NCBI GenBank assembly: GCA_947471745.1
Contig: CANJKZ010000724.1
Location: 2,210,501 to 2,274,500 of the forward strand
DNA: 64,000 bases
Origin: Closterium sp. Naga37s-1
Lineage: Eukaryota > Streptophyta > Zygnematophyceae > Desmidiales > Closteriaceae
Direction: 5' to 3'
Of this stretch, positions 54,232 to 64,000 are shown in pieces (the first letter of the stretch is position 1; the number at the start of each line of letters is the position of its first letter). Both the position numbers and the translations under genes were made by a program. The notes below the pieces were generated by a model that had not been told where the DNA came from, did no database searches, and saw nothing but the letters and a program-made list of their open reading frames with translations.

Positions 54232-57200
54232 TTTTGAGGCGCCTGGAGACCAGACAGAGGACTCCCCAGGGCTGCAGTGCCTGGTGGCTCAGAGGGTGGG
54301 TTGGGGAAAGAGAGAGTGGCGGGGATTGGTGTCGGCCGGGTGAGGAAGGAGAGCAAGAGGAGTTGGGGGAAGGGATGTGAGTGCAGAGGAGAAGGGAAGC
54401 GGCGGAGCAGGAGCAGAGGTACTGGCGCAAGGGGGGTTGACTGGTGTGAGCAGTGCAGATGGGCTACAGGCAGTGCAGATGGGCTACAGGCAGTGCAGAT
54501 GGGCTACAGGCAGTGCTGATGGGCTACAGGCAGTGCTGATGGGAGGTTGTGGGTGCGTTGACTCTCCACAGAAACACGCCCTTCCAGCAATGTGGCAAAC
54601 AGGCACGTTGGCAAGCAGGCACATTCGCAAGCAGGCATGTTGGCAAGCAGGCATGTTGGCAAGCAGGCACGTTGGCAAGCAGGCATGTTGGCAAGCAGGC
54701 ATGTTGGCAAGCAGGCATGTTGGCAAGCAGGCATGTTGGCAAGCAGGGATTGAAAGACAAGATGCAGCAAGGACGAGCTTATGAGGAGAAAGGAACATAA
54801 AAAGAGAATGACCATCAGCTAGGGAGCGCATTCATCAGCAGGCATACCGTGAGGGACGCACGTGCCAGCAGCAGTCCCTGGCGTGTACCCCTCATCACAG
54901 ACGCACTGGCCCTCGGGTTCACAGTAGCGTGGCGGCGGCTTATCGTCATAATCATCCTCACAGGCAGCCATGTTGTGAGAGGAGTCAGGCACAAAGGAGC
55001 ACACGCCATGGCCGCTGCACGGCGAGGTGAGCGGCTGCGCCCCACAGAACGCCCGGCACTCGCTGGCACGCCTCTGAACCCGCCCACGGCCGCAGTAGAT
55101 GGAGCTGTTTTCAAGGCAGTTGTGGTGGAACAGACACAAGCTGTGGTAGTCTGCAGGATTGTCTAGGCCGGTGGCGTCGAAAGGGACAGCGTCTGCTGTG
55201 GCGGTGAGGTAGTTGTGGTCTGCAGACAGCTCTCCGTAATGGGGCATGAGGTGGAAGGAGGGCAGCTCTCCCGTAAGCTGGTTGTTGTCAAGGTGGCTGT
55301 GATGCCAAGGGAAGGTGGGAGGGGACGAGGTGGGAAGAGTAGGAGTGAGTGGTGAGGAGAAGAAGCGTTGGGATGAGAACGAGGAAGCAAGTGGATGGCA
55401 ATCGTTGAAAAAATGCTGAAGAGATTGGGACTGTTTAATTCATGATGTGGCCTTCAGCAAGCAGAAAAAATAAGACGTGTGGATGGCAAAAAGGAAGAGA
55501 CGTGTGGATGGCAAAAAGGAAGAGACGTGTGGATGGCAAAAAGGAAAAGACGTGTGGCGGGAGAAAGCGAGGTGATGCGAGCCGTAGGGGTTGCGTTTCA
55601 TAGAGAAGAAGCTATGGGAAGCACTGAGAATCGTTAGAGATGAGTGCACGAGATGGCATTAGTGACTGGAGCTCACGGCTAGAGTTGAGTGCACGAGCTT
55701 TAGCAAAGCCTAAGCAAGAGGAAAATCAGAAGACAAGCCTTTGAGTCGACTCAGCAGGTAACACAGCCAGGTTGTCTTTCAGACTAACACAACACACTCA
55801 CACACCACCACCATTCAAAGGTGATGCTTGAGTGTGGTGAGAATCAAGGAGGGAACACTGAATTACAGCCAATGGAGATTAGTGAGTGTGGTGATTGCAG
55901 CGGGTATCGTCCCCGCAAGGCGGTTTTTGCTGAGTTTCCTGAAGACAGGTGGATGAATGGACATGGCGGGAAAGAGAGACGGAGAGGGGAAGAGGTGATG
56001 AGGAGAAGAGGAGAGGGTAGGAAGAGGGGAAGAGAAGAACAGGAGAACAGGAGGACAGGACAGGGGGAAGGTGGAGAAGAGAAGAGGAGAAGAGGGGAAG
56101 TTAAGAAGGGTAAAATAAGAAGAAGAGGAGGGGAGAAGAGAAGAGGAGAAGAAGGCAGATATGGTGAGATGGGATGGGATGGGATCGGATGGGATGGGAT
56201 GGAAAGGCATGGCATGGGATGGGATGGCTATTGCAATAACTGATAGGGATCTTCTCACAGAAGTCGAAGAAACTCAAACAGCCACTCTCACTCACAAACT
56301 CACCCACTCTCTTCCTCTCTCAGCCCCTCACTCACCCACCCGTTCACTCACTGAAGGCTACCACACCTGATCATCCCACAGCACCTTGCATGCCTACCCC
56401 ATCACCACTCACAACCGCTTCAGCTGCTTGAGGCTGCTGATTGCCTCTGGAATGGAGCCTGAGAGTTTGTTTTCGTTGAGGTTCCTGGAGTGTGGAGAGC
56501 ACAGGGGGGTTGTGTCACAAATAACTGGGTGATCCTCTCAGCATTTACATTTTATTGATCGAATTTGTATTAGATTTACGATAAACTGTTGTTGAAAACG
56601 GAGAGAAGGGAATCTTAGGTCGAGGAAAAGATAGGCACACATAGAAAAGCATGTAGTGTTATGGCAAATCCCTTCTGATTACGCGAAGAAAGAAAGATCA
56701 GCAGATAGGGAGAGATGGGGATGGCTGGAGAATGGGAGAGATGGGGATTCCAGGAAACGGGCGCACAAGGTGGTGAGTGCGGTGAGGTTGCCAATGCAGG
56801 CGGGAATGGTGCCACTCAGCCTGTTGCTGTCTCGAAGCTGCCTGCCATGTGGAGGTATGGGATGGCATGGGATGGCATGGGATGGTATGGGATGGCATGG
56901 GATGGCATGGGATGGTATGGGATGGCATGGGATGGCATGGGATGGTATGGGATGGCATGGGATGGTATGGGATGGTATGGGATGGCATGGGATGGCATGG
57001 GATGGTATGGGATGGCATGGGATGGTATGGGATGGTATGGGATGGTATGGGATGGCATGGGATGGTATGGGATGGTATGGGATGGTATGGGATGGTATGG
57101 GATGGCATGGGATGGCATGGGATGGCATGGGATGGCATGGGATGGTATGGGATGGCATGGGATGGTATGGGATGGTATGGGATGGCATGGGATGGTATGG

Positions 57201-60200
57201 GATGGTATGGGATGGCATGGGATGGCATGGGATGGTATGGGATGGTATGGGATGGCATGGGATGGTATGGGATGGTATGGGATGGTATGGGATGGTATGG
57301 GATGGCATGGGATGGTATGGGATGGCATGGGATGGCATGGGATGGTATGGGATGGTATGGGATGGCGTGGAATGGCATGGGATGGTATGGGATGGTATGG
57401 GATGGCGTGGGATGGCATGGGATGGTATGGGATGGCGTGGCATGGGTGGCAGCTAATGTCACTGGGGGACGTGGTGCATTCAAAGCAATTGGGAACAAAA
57501 GGCCACACGGTATGAAGACACGAGCAAAGTTCCAACGACCCGAGTGGGCCACACACAAGAGCCACTGCAATGGCCCAAGGGACATTCGGAACAGGACAGG
57601 AGCACGTACCAGCGCTCTCCTTCTCAAGACCCACGGCTTGCAGGGCTTTCCATTCCAATCCGGTTGCCTGGTACGGTGATTTATGGCACCAGGCAACAAT
57701 CCCTTGCAGTTCTTTCCAGTCCGGTTGACCTGACCTGACCCGGCGGCATCCGGCAGCAATGGCTTGCGTGATTCGGAATGATTGATTAGAGCAACTTGAT
57801 ACAAACCAGACCACGCCAGGAACTGCATAATTGAAACGACCAGGTTGAACATGGTTGGTAGAACATTGTTGGTTGGAGCACCAGCTTGATCCCGGCGTGG
57901 TGCGCATTGCTCTTTCTTACAGATCTTCCAGGTTGGTGAGCGCTCCTATTGACTTGGGGATGGTCCCTGACAGCATTTTCTCCCCAAGGTGTCTGTGGCA
58001 CGGCGAGGTGAGGCACAGCGAGGTGAGGCACAGCGAGGTGAGGCACAGCGAGGCGAAGTGTGGCACAGAGAGGAGCAGTGGCGATGGAGGTTGGGCTTGG
58101 GAAGGTTGATTGATAATGAATGGCCTCACATGCTCCGGCAGCAGTGCATGTGCCTGCAGCATGAGATTGCAGCATATGTGTGCAGCATGTGATTGCAGTG
58201 CTTTTGTGCTTCTTTCTCATGGGAGCACATTGCCTCATTCACCCTGCAGTGCCATCGCTATGCACTCACTCACTTAGTCACTCACTTGCATACTCATTCA
58301 GTTTCTCACTCACTTATACACTCGATCACTCACTCACTCAGCAACTCATCCACCCAAACGCTCAATGACCTATGGGGCTACCACACCTGATCATCCCACA
58401 GCACCTTGCATGCCTACCCCATCACCACTCACAACTCCCGCAGCTGCTTGAGGCTGCTGATTGCCTCTGGAATGGAGCCTGAAAAGTTGTTCTTCCGAAT
58501 AGTCCTGGTATATGGAGAGGGTGGTGGGGGCGCGGGGGGGGGGGGTTGGAACCAGGGAGGAGGGAAGCGCAGAGAGGGGAGGGGAACCGTTAACCATGGA
58601 AGGTGAGGAAGAAAGGTATGGGTAAGAGGGGAAAAAGGACAGGGGAAGATGAAAAGGGGTTGGGAGCAGTGCAGAGGTGTGTAATGTTGAGAGCTAATAT
58701 TGAAAAGTGGTTCGGAGCCTCCTGAACTGAAATCGAATGGTATTATATGGAAATGGTGACAAGGGCACGATTTATATGGATAAGGATGCTTTATGCGTTA
58801 TGGTGCATGGCATGGGAGGTGGTGCATGACAGCACGCACAATGAAGTCAAGTCTGTGAGTCTGAAGATCCACGCAGGCAGCTCCCCAGACAGATGTCTAT
58901 GCCACGACAAGTCCCTGATGGTGTAAAAGAGGGGAAGTTGCGGGGAAGGGGGGATGTCGAACCCGAGGAAGGGCACGGTGAACATGGAGTGCGAGGAAAA
59001 CAACAGAAGCGAGGGAGCATGGCACAAGGAGGCAGCATGGCTTATAAAAAAAAGGATTCCATCACTTACCATCACATGCCATCCCATGCCATCCCATGCC
59101 ATCGAATGCCATAACATGCCATCACATGCCATCACATGCCATCGCATGCCATCACATGCCATCACATGCCATCACATGCAATCACATGCCATCACATGCC
59201 ATCACATGCCATCCCATGCCATCCCATGCCATCCCATGCCATCCCATGCCATCCCATGCCATCCCATGCCATCCCATGCCATCACATGCCATCCCATGCC
59301 ATCCCATGCCATCCCATGCCATCACATGCCATCACATGCCATCACATGCCATCACATGCCATCCCATGCCATCCCATGCCATCCCATGCCATCACATGCC
59401 ATCCCATACCATCCCATGCCATCACATGCCATCACATGCCATCACATGCCCCTCACCCGGCCTTACAGAGACTGCAGCTTCTGCAGCTGGGAGAGCTGCT
59501 CTGGTAGTGAGTCCAGTAGATCGTTTGATAAAAAATTCCTGCTTGCACCATGCATGCACCATGCATACATCATCCATGCACCATTCATGCACCATGCATG
59601 CACCATGCATGCACCATGCATGCACCATACATGCACCACCCATGCACCATCCATGCACCATCCATGCACCACCCATGCACCATCCATGCACCATGCATGC
59701 ACCATGCATGCACCATGCATGCACCATCCATGCACCATGCATGTGAAGGGTTTAGCAACATCAGTATGCACTGCAGCGACGAGGGAAGGGTTGACCTCCA
59801 GAGGCTGTTGACCAGATGGAGTGTGAGTGAGGGAGGGACCAGAATAAAGTCGACGCAGCGTGAGCTGGAGTAGTAACGATGTGACCCTCATCTTGCTCCA
59901 TTGCTTATTCTCACTCTCCCACCTCAATCATATACTCATCTGAGTCTCACCCTCTCTCACCCACTCGAATGGACCTTCATTAGTTATGGTGGTCAATACA
60001 GCACAATAGGATAGTTAGTACAAGCATACGCAGCAAGGAAAGACGAAGAGGGGGAAAGGAACTCGCATCCCCACTCATTCCATCCCCACGTGCATCCCTC
60101 CCTCTCCCGCTAGCACACTCACAAGTGAGTGATCTGCTGCAGATTGCCCAGCCCTTGCAGCATGGAGCCTTTAAGATTGCTCGTGTACAGGGCAGGGTCG

Positions 60201-62275
60201 TCGCTGGTGCATGGTTGGAATGACAGCAGGCACGGCGGCGAGAACGTAGGCAGGGGAGAAGTGGGGGAAGAGGGCAAAGAGGGAGGAGGGCAGTGGAGCA
60301 GATGAAGGGAGATATGAGGCACGGAGTGTCCGGGGAGCAGTGGAGGGGAGAGAGGAGAAGGGAGAGTAGGCGGAGAGTGCAGGCAGCAGCTGTGGAGCTG
60401 CTGCTGTTTTGAAACGAGCAGGAGGGGCGTGGAGAAAAAGAGGGAGGCGTATGAAGAAGTGAGAGGTGCATGGGAGAAGAGAGAGGTGCATGGTAGGATA
60501 AATGGAACTGACATGTCTATGGGAGAAGACAATCCCTCTATAGAATCAAGCAGCAAGCGTGGGATTTGATTGCAAAACTTCAAATCACTGCAGGCAACCC
60601 GCAAAGATGGTGGACGGGCAGAACAAACATGGCGGGATTGGATGGAGAAAATAGGGGTAAGGAAATAGGGAAGACATAAGGGTAGGGGCAGAATCATAGT
60701 AAAACGGATGGAAAGAAGGGGAGTTCAAGAGAGGGTATATGTGGGCAAGACAGGAGAATAGAAGAAAAGGAAAGCACGACAGACCAGCCGAGTTCAGTTA
60801 AACAAATCAGGTCAGCACAAGCAACAACAAGTCATTACAAGCAAGAGCAAGTCAGTGGGGGCAAACGGGTGATTAAACGAGTAAGGGCCAATGGGGGAGG
60901 GAGGGAGAGTGCGAGAGCACAAGTCTCACAGCTGCTTGAGATTGGGCAATGCGAGGAGAGCAGAGGGTAGGGAGCCGACGAGGGTGCACTACGAAAAGTA
61001 GCTGTGGTGTGGTGTGGGAGAGGAGAAGGATGGCATGGAAGGCAGGTACACTGAAGTCAAATCACATGCTGGTTGCACATATACGAAGGGTATACAATGA
61101 GACGACATGCTCACAGAGCATGACATGCTTACAGTGCAATGACATGCCCATCGTCATCACAGCGCACGGCATCCATGATTTCGCAATCCTCGCCTCGGCT
61201 CCATGTGCTCATACCCTCGAACTTGTGCCATTCGCGTGCTAGATTTTCCAAAGCTTCCACTGCCATCCATGCATGTCATTCACCCATGCCATACCACCCC
61301 GGGCCCCGGCAAAGCAGCAGGCCATGGCACATAACGTGTGAAGTACAATCCCGACAAGAGCGAGAGGAACAGGGGAGGGGGAAGAGGGATGATGAGGTGG
61401 GGATGGCGGGAGCAGCAGCTGCAATGAGTAGTAATAAGTAGTTGCTGGTGCGGACTTCATGTTGCATGGTGAATAGGGTTACAGTCCTGGAGTGGTGTGG
61501 CACATGGCACGCACAGACCTCTGGCTGTCAAAAGGAGGGAATACTAACATCGCGGAAAAGGGAAGTGCGAAAACCAACAGAAAAGTTACTGGCCTGTCAC
61601 TTTACGGTTACTTTCGCCTCGCTGAAAAAAGTCTTAGTCAAAAACAGTGGGTCCTCAAGTGACTTGCAAGCAACTTTTCCGTCACTTTTCCGGCAAAAAC
61701 TGTATACATTGACGCAGCTGACTTGGTATACAGTAAAGCAACCTCAGCACGGCTAACTGCCAGCGTCCGTGCAGCACGGCTTACACAGAGTCATAGAGTC
61801 CATCACGGCTTCCTGTCAGCATAGCGCACTCATCCCAAAACATGATGTTGGCGACTCAACAACGTAGCTACTGCATATCTACACAATTCACCCATTGCTT
61901 GCGCTAAGGCCACGGAAACATTGTAGGTATAGGTTTTGTTACAAACCCCACACCCCCACACCAACAAGGTAGTCGACTCATTACGTGTGGTCAGCTCCAA
62001 CTTCCCTTCGCAAGGGTTGCGACATGCTTCATGATGTATTGTCGTTAGTACAGTACCCTGTTACTTGAAACCAACATGCTTGGGACTACACCTGTACAGT
62101 GTTATATGCGAAATGTATCGCCACAGAAAACACAGGGGATATACAGTACCTATAGAGGCTTACTCTCGGCGTCCACCACGGGAGCAGCGCGTGCGAGGGG
62201 CATGCAGCAGCGCGCCACCACCAGCGCCACCACCGCCGCTCTCGCCGCCATCGTGACGCCGCCGCGCCACCCCAT
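54036..62275 (-). CDS. LRR-C: LRR receptor-like protein with EGF-like ectodomain, one in-frame stop
   Basis: Exons in transcription order: 62275-62164 signal peptide; 61259-61133 LRR cap; LRRs 61001-60930, 60203-60123, 59538-59467, 58914-58840, 58504-58433, 57992-57921, 56841-56767, 56484-56413, 55938-55867; 55296-54848 ectodomain; 54271-54036 membrane and tail. Total 1587 nt. Everything is in frame except a TAG at 60991-60989 in the first LRR, where LRR-D has GAG. Because that exon is 72 nt with phase-2 introns, skipping it would restore a full product, so the gene may be a pseudogene or alternatively spliced. The membrane span is extended by a CTG-encoded Leu run. The tail has [17 protein letters not shown] and ends GVEITC, as in LRR-B. 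Confidence 0.7.
54186..54231. repeat. (CAG)n repeat encoding poly-Leu of the LRR-C membrane span
   Basis: About 14 CAG units on the plus strand are CTG (Leu) codons on the coding strand. LRR-B has about seven at 38625-38640; LRR-A only scattered ones. Confidence 0.92.
54451..54543. repeat. 20-bp tandem repeat (CAGTGCAGATGGGCTACAGG)
   Basis: Four to five units with a CTGAT variant, in the last intron of LRR-C. Confidence 0.9.
54596..54750. repeat. 16-bp tandem repeat (GCAAGCAGGCATGTTG), LRR-C copy
   Basis: About ten units in the same intron as 22700-22756 of LRR-A. Confidence 0.93.
56851..57440. repeat. 10-bp tandem repeat (GATGG[CT]ATGG), about 59 copies
   Basis: Lies directly upstream (minus strand) of exon 56841-56767. 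Units alternate between GGCAT and GGTAT in an irregular order, so long open frames on both strands are meaningless. Confidence 0.97.
57441..57920. other. LRR-C intron sequence, no gene
   Basis: Unique-looking intron with a short duplicated TCCAATCCGGTTGCCTGGTA-like word near 57655 and 57715. Resembles 42190-42600 of LRR-B in part. Confidence 0.5.
57999..58072. repeat. 15-bp tandem repeat (GGCACAGCGAGGTGA)
   Basis: Four to five units immediately upstream (minus strand) of exon 57992-57921. Confidence 0.88.
59071..59452. repeat. 10-bp tandem repeat (CATCACATGC), LRR-C copy
   Basis: About 38 units directly downstream of the donor of exon 59538-59467 on the minus strand. Confidence 0.95.
59545..59745. 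repeat. 10-bp tandem repeat (CACCATGCATG)
   Basis: About 20 irregular units of CATGCACCAT just upstream (minus strand) of exon 59538-59467. Shorter relatives are at 35300-35382 and 47655-47700. Confidence 0.92.
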
Positions 62276-63245
62276 CGCCGCGGCGCATCGCGGCCCCATC
62301 GATGGTCTCTGCGCGCACTGCCCGCCGTGTGCTCGTTTGCCGTCGCCGACGCTCGAACACCCCCGCCGGGCGCCCGGCGAACGTGACGGTCTTGCCCAAA
62401 CGCGGCCCTGCACGCGGCACGCCTTGCCAAACGCGCGTGACCCGTACGGTGGGTGGAGCTTCGTTGCTTTGCGTGCTCGTGAGCCGTTGCGTCACGCAAA
62501 CTAGTATCAAACGGTGACTGCAAGATTGTAAATCTCGTTCACTGATTCAACCGCATGGCGAGGCGACTGGTGATGCGAAATACTGATATTGTGCAAATAA
62601 TTCTCGTCTTTGCCTTCGTCTCGAACACGCAATCAAAGGGGAGTGTGATGGAGTGATCAACCAGCCCAGAAGAGTTCGCGCAAGGTATTGGCTTCTTCAC
62701 CTACCACTTTTAACAAACAGAAACGTTTTGGATATTTGCTAACAGCTCTGAACCGCACACTACATCGGCGTTCTTTGAATAAAAGCCCTGAAGAATTTGA
62801 AGACTTGGGATGACCAGTGTGTTGGTGGTGTGAGGGAAAGCGTCATGGTGCAGAATCAAACGCGTTACAGTGAAACGCCAGACACTGCGTTGTATCCGTG
62901 TTTCATTAGACTTCAGCATGTTAGTCCATTTGGCCTGATTAGGCATAACAATATGTGGGTGAATGCTTTGATGATACATGTATTTGCATGACACGTGAAG
63001 AATCAACAAAGTTACGAACTTCATTTTACCGGTACTGGGTAAAACAACATCAAACACGAACGTTGAAAGTAATTTCTATAACGTATACTCTTGGGATTGG
63101 TGCATGGACGAAGGAGGGATACGGGTACTTGAGGAAGCCATGCTTTATGTAAGGTTATGCTAATCAACTGACGCAGTGGAGCATAAATATCGAATATACA
63201 ACTTAAGAACAACAATACCGTACTTATGATATCATGCAGATGCGA
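62276..63245 (-). promoter_or_regulatory. Upstream region of LRR-C, end of the tandem array
   Basis: Shares spacer blocks with 52834-54035 and 37441-38476: CGGTGACTGCAAGATTG (62513), ACGCGTTACAGTGAAACGCC (62861) and ACTTATGATATCATGCAGAT (63223). After about 63245 the similarity stops and no further LRR exon is seen. Confidence 0.4.
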
Positions 63246-63549
63246 TACTTAAAAATTATAAATTTTAAACACACATTGTGTTTTTAAAATTGTGTATTGT
63301 GAAAGCGAAGCTGCTTGTACTGCACATTTGGCATCGTCGAAGCGCGCTAAACGCCCTTCTCCAACTACAAAAACCGTGGGTTGGAGCTCATTTCCCTCCA
63401 CCCACGTTTCTCTATTTCCAACGGCTCACTCAACTTTCCTGCTCGAGTAGTTTTTTCCTCCGTCCAAACTGGCTAGAACCAAAACGCTTCCTCGAGGCGT
63501 TTCACCCTCGACTTTACTCAGCGATATTTTTAACTTCAATCGCTCAACG
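63246..63549. other. Upstream region of the ORF at 63550
   Basis: AT-rich start with an imperfect hairpin (ATTTTAAACACA facing TGTTTTTAAAAT at 63263-63292), then a pyrimidine-rich stretch before the ATG. This would fit a promoter and leader, but no defined signal is certain. Confidence 0.35.
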
Positions 63550-64000
63550 ATGGCACCTACGCCGGCACTTAACAACGACAACTCGGCCAACCCCGCTTCC
63601 GACTCCGACCGTAACGCCCGCGATTTTGCGGGCGATCGACGTAACAAGCGTCGGGCAGAAGATGGACCTTCCGCCCCGACTGGAGTGGACGTGCTGCTGG
63701 GCGGGCTCGATGCCCAGCACCCTTCGGCGAATGTGGCGCCAGTGGCGCCTGTGGCACCAGTGGCGCCAGTGGCAGCGGCGGCTGGCGCGACACACGCGAC
63801 TGACGCGGGGCACACGCCAGCACCCGCGGCTGGACCGTCGCGTCAGCGCCAGAGGCGACGACCGGCGGTCTCCTCGTCTGACGCGACGGCGACCCCTACG
63901 CTGACGCAGGCGTTGACCCCGGACCAGGTCAACGCGCTGCTGTCCCTTCTACAGCAGCAGCCCGTCAGCGTTACAGCCGCGGAAACTGCACTACCTGCTG
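63550..64000 (+). CDS. Hypothetical Ala/Pro/Arg-rich protein, N-terminal part (runs off the window)
   Basis: The frame is open from ATG 63550 to the last base (150 codons). It begins MAPTPALNNDNSANPASD, has a basic patch (DRRNKRRAEDG), a tandem VAP repeat coded by GTGGCGCCA words at 63732-63773, a second basic patch (SRQRQRRRP) and a helical LTPDQVNALLSLLQQQP at the end. Low-complexity leader then helix is common in gag-like ORF1 proteins of plant and algal retroelements, and composition resembles 7287-8702. No domain is recognised, so this could also be an ordinary host gene. Confidence 0.5.
   Translation, partial: MAPTPALNNDNSANPASDSDRNARDFAGDRRNKRRAEDGPSAPTGVDVLLGGLDAQHPSANVAPVAPVAPVAPVAAAAGATHATDAGHTPAPAAGPSRQRQRRRPAVSSSDATATPTLTQALTPDQVNALLSLLQQQPVSVTAAETALPA

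Noticed and set aside
56653..57907. Long His/Pro/Ser or Trp/Gly/Met ORFs on both strands
   Set aside because: Translations of the GATGG[CT]ATGG array. Low complexity, no start context, overlapping a splice acceptor.

Overview
This is a repeat-rich nuclear window from a eukaryote of the green-plant lineage. The support is plant-type 24-residue leucine-rich repeats (LRRs), GT-AG introns, Ty1/copia and Ty3 retrotransposons, and tRNA-primed LTR elements. A streptophyte (charophyte) green alga is my best guess, because of the repeat load and a cytosine-methyltransferase-like fragment inside a Ty3 element. The organism cannot be proven from the window. There is no bacterial-style gene organisation, and I found no rRNA, tRNA or CRISPR.

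The right two thirds is a tandem array of three paralogous minus-strand genes: LRR-A (37440 to 21741), LRR-B (52833 to 38477) and LRR-C (62275 to 54036). Each encodes a secreted, single-pass receptor-like protein: signal peptide, LRR N-terminal cap, 9 LRRs, a Cys-rich/EGF-like ectodomain, a Leu-rich membrane span and a tail of about 30 residues with no kinase. Almost every LRR is one exon of 72 nt (a few are 69 to 81) with phase-2 introns on both sides. By eye LRR-A and LRR-B are completely open after splicing (about 578 and 506 aa). LRR-C has one in-frame TAG in its first LRR. Degenerate relatives lie at 3.6-4.3 kb and 21.1-21.7 kb (minus strand), and a 5' half copy lies at 12.46-13.67 kb (plus strand).

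The introns are packed with tandem repeats. The same array type sits at the same intron in each paralogue but differs greatly in length; the largest is a 20-bp unit repeated about 129 times at 44.6-47.2 kb. Two array families have the 5' splice sites of exons 1 and 2 as their repeat unit.

The left third is mainly mobile DNA. It holds a rearranged Ty3 element (gag-protease, an inverted methyltransferase-like fragment, integrase), a non-LTR reverse-transcriptase pseudogene that reads in frame into an LRR exon, a GC-rich ORF region, an intact-looking 1.44-kb TRIM-type element (identical 129-bp LTRs, TSD TGGTC), the LTR end of another element, a second deleted Ty3 element and a very small (349 bp) LTR element. 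A 6.44-kb Ty1/copia element (TSD TTCCC) sits in an LRR-A intron and carries a nested hAT-like MITE (8-bp TSD). A Tourist-like MITE (TSD TAA) and a pair of short MITEs with CATCAC ends lie in the LRR array. An open ORF enters the right edge at 63550.
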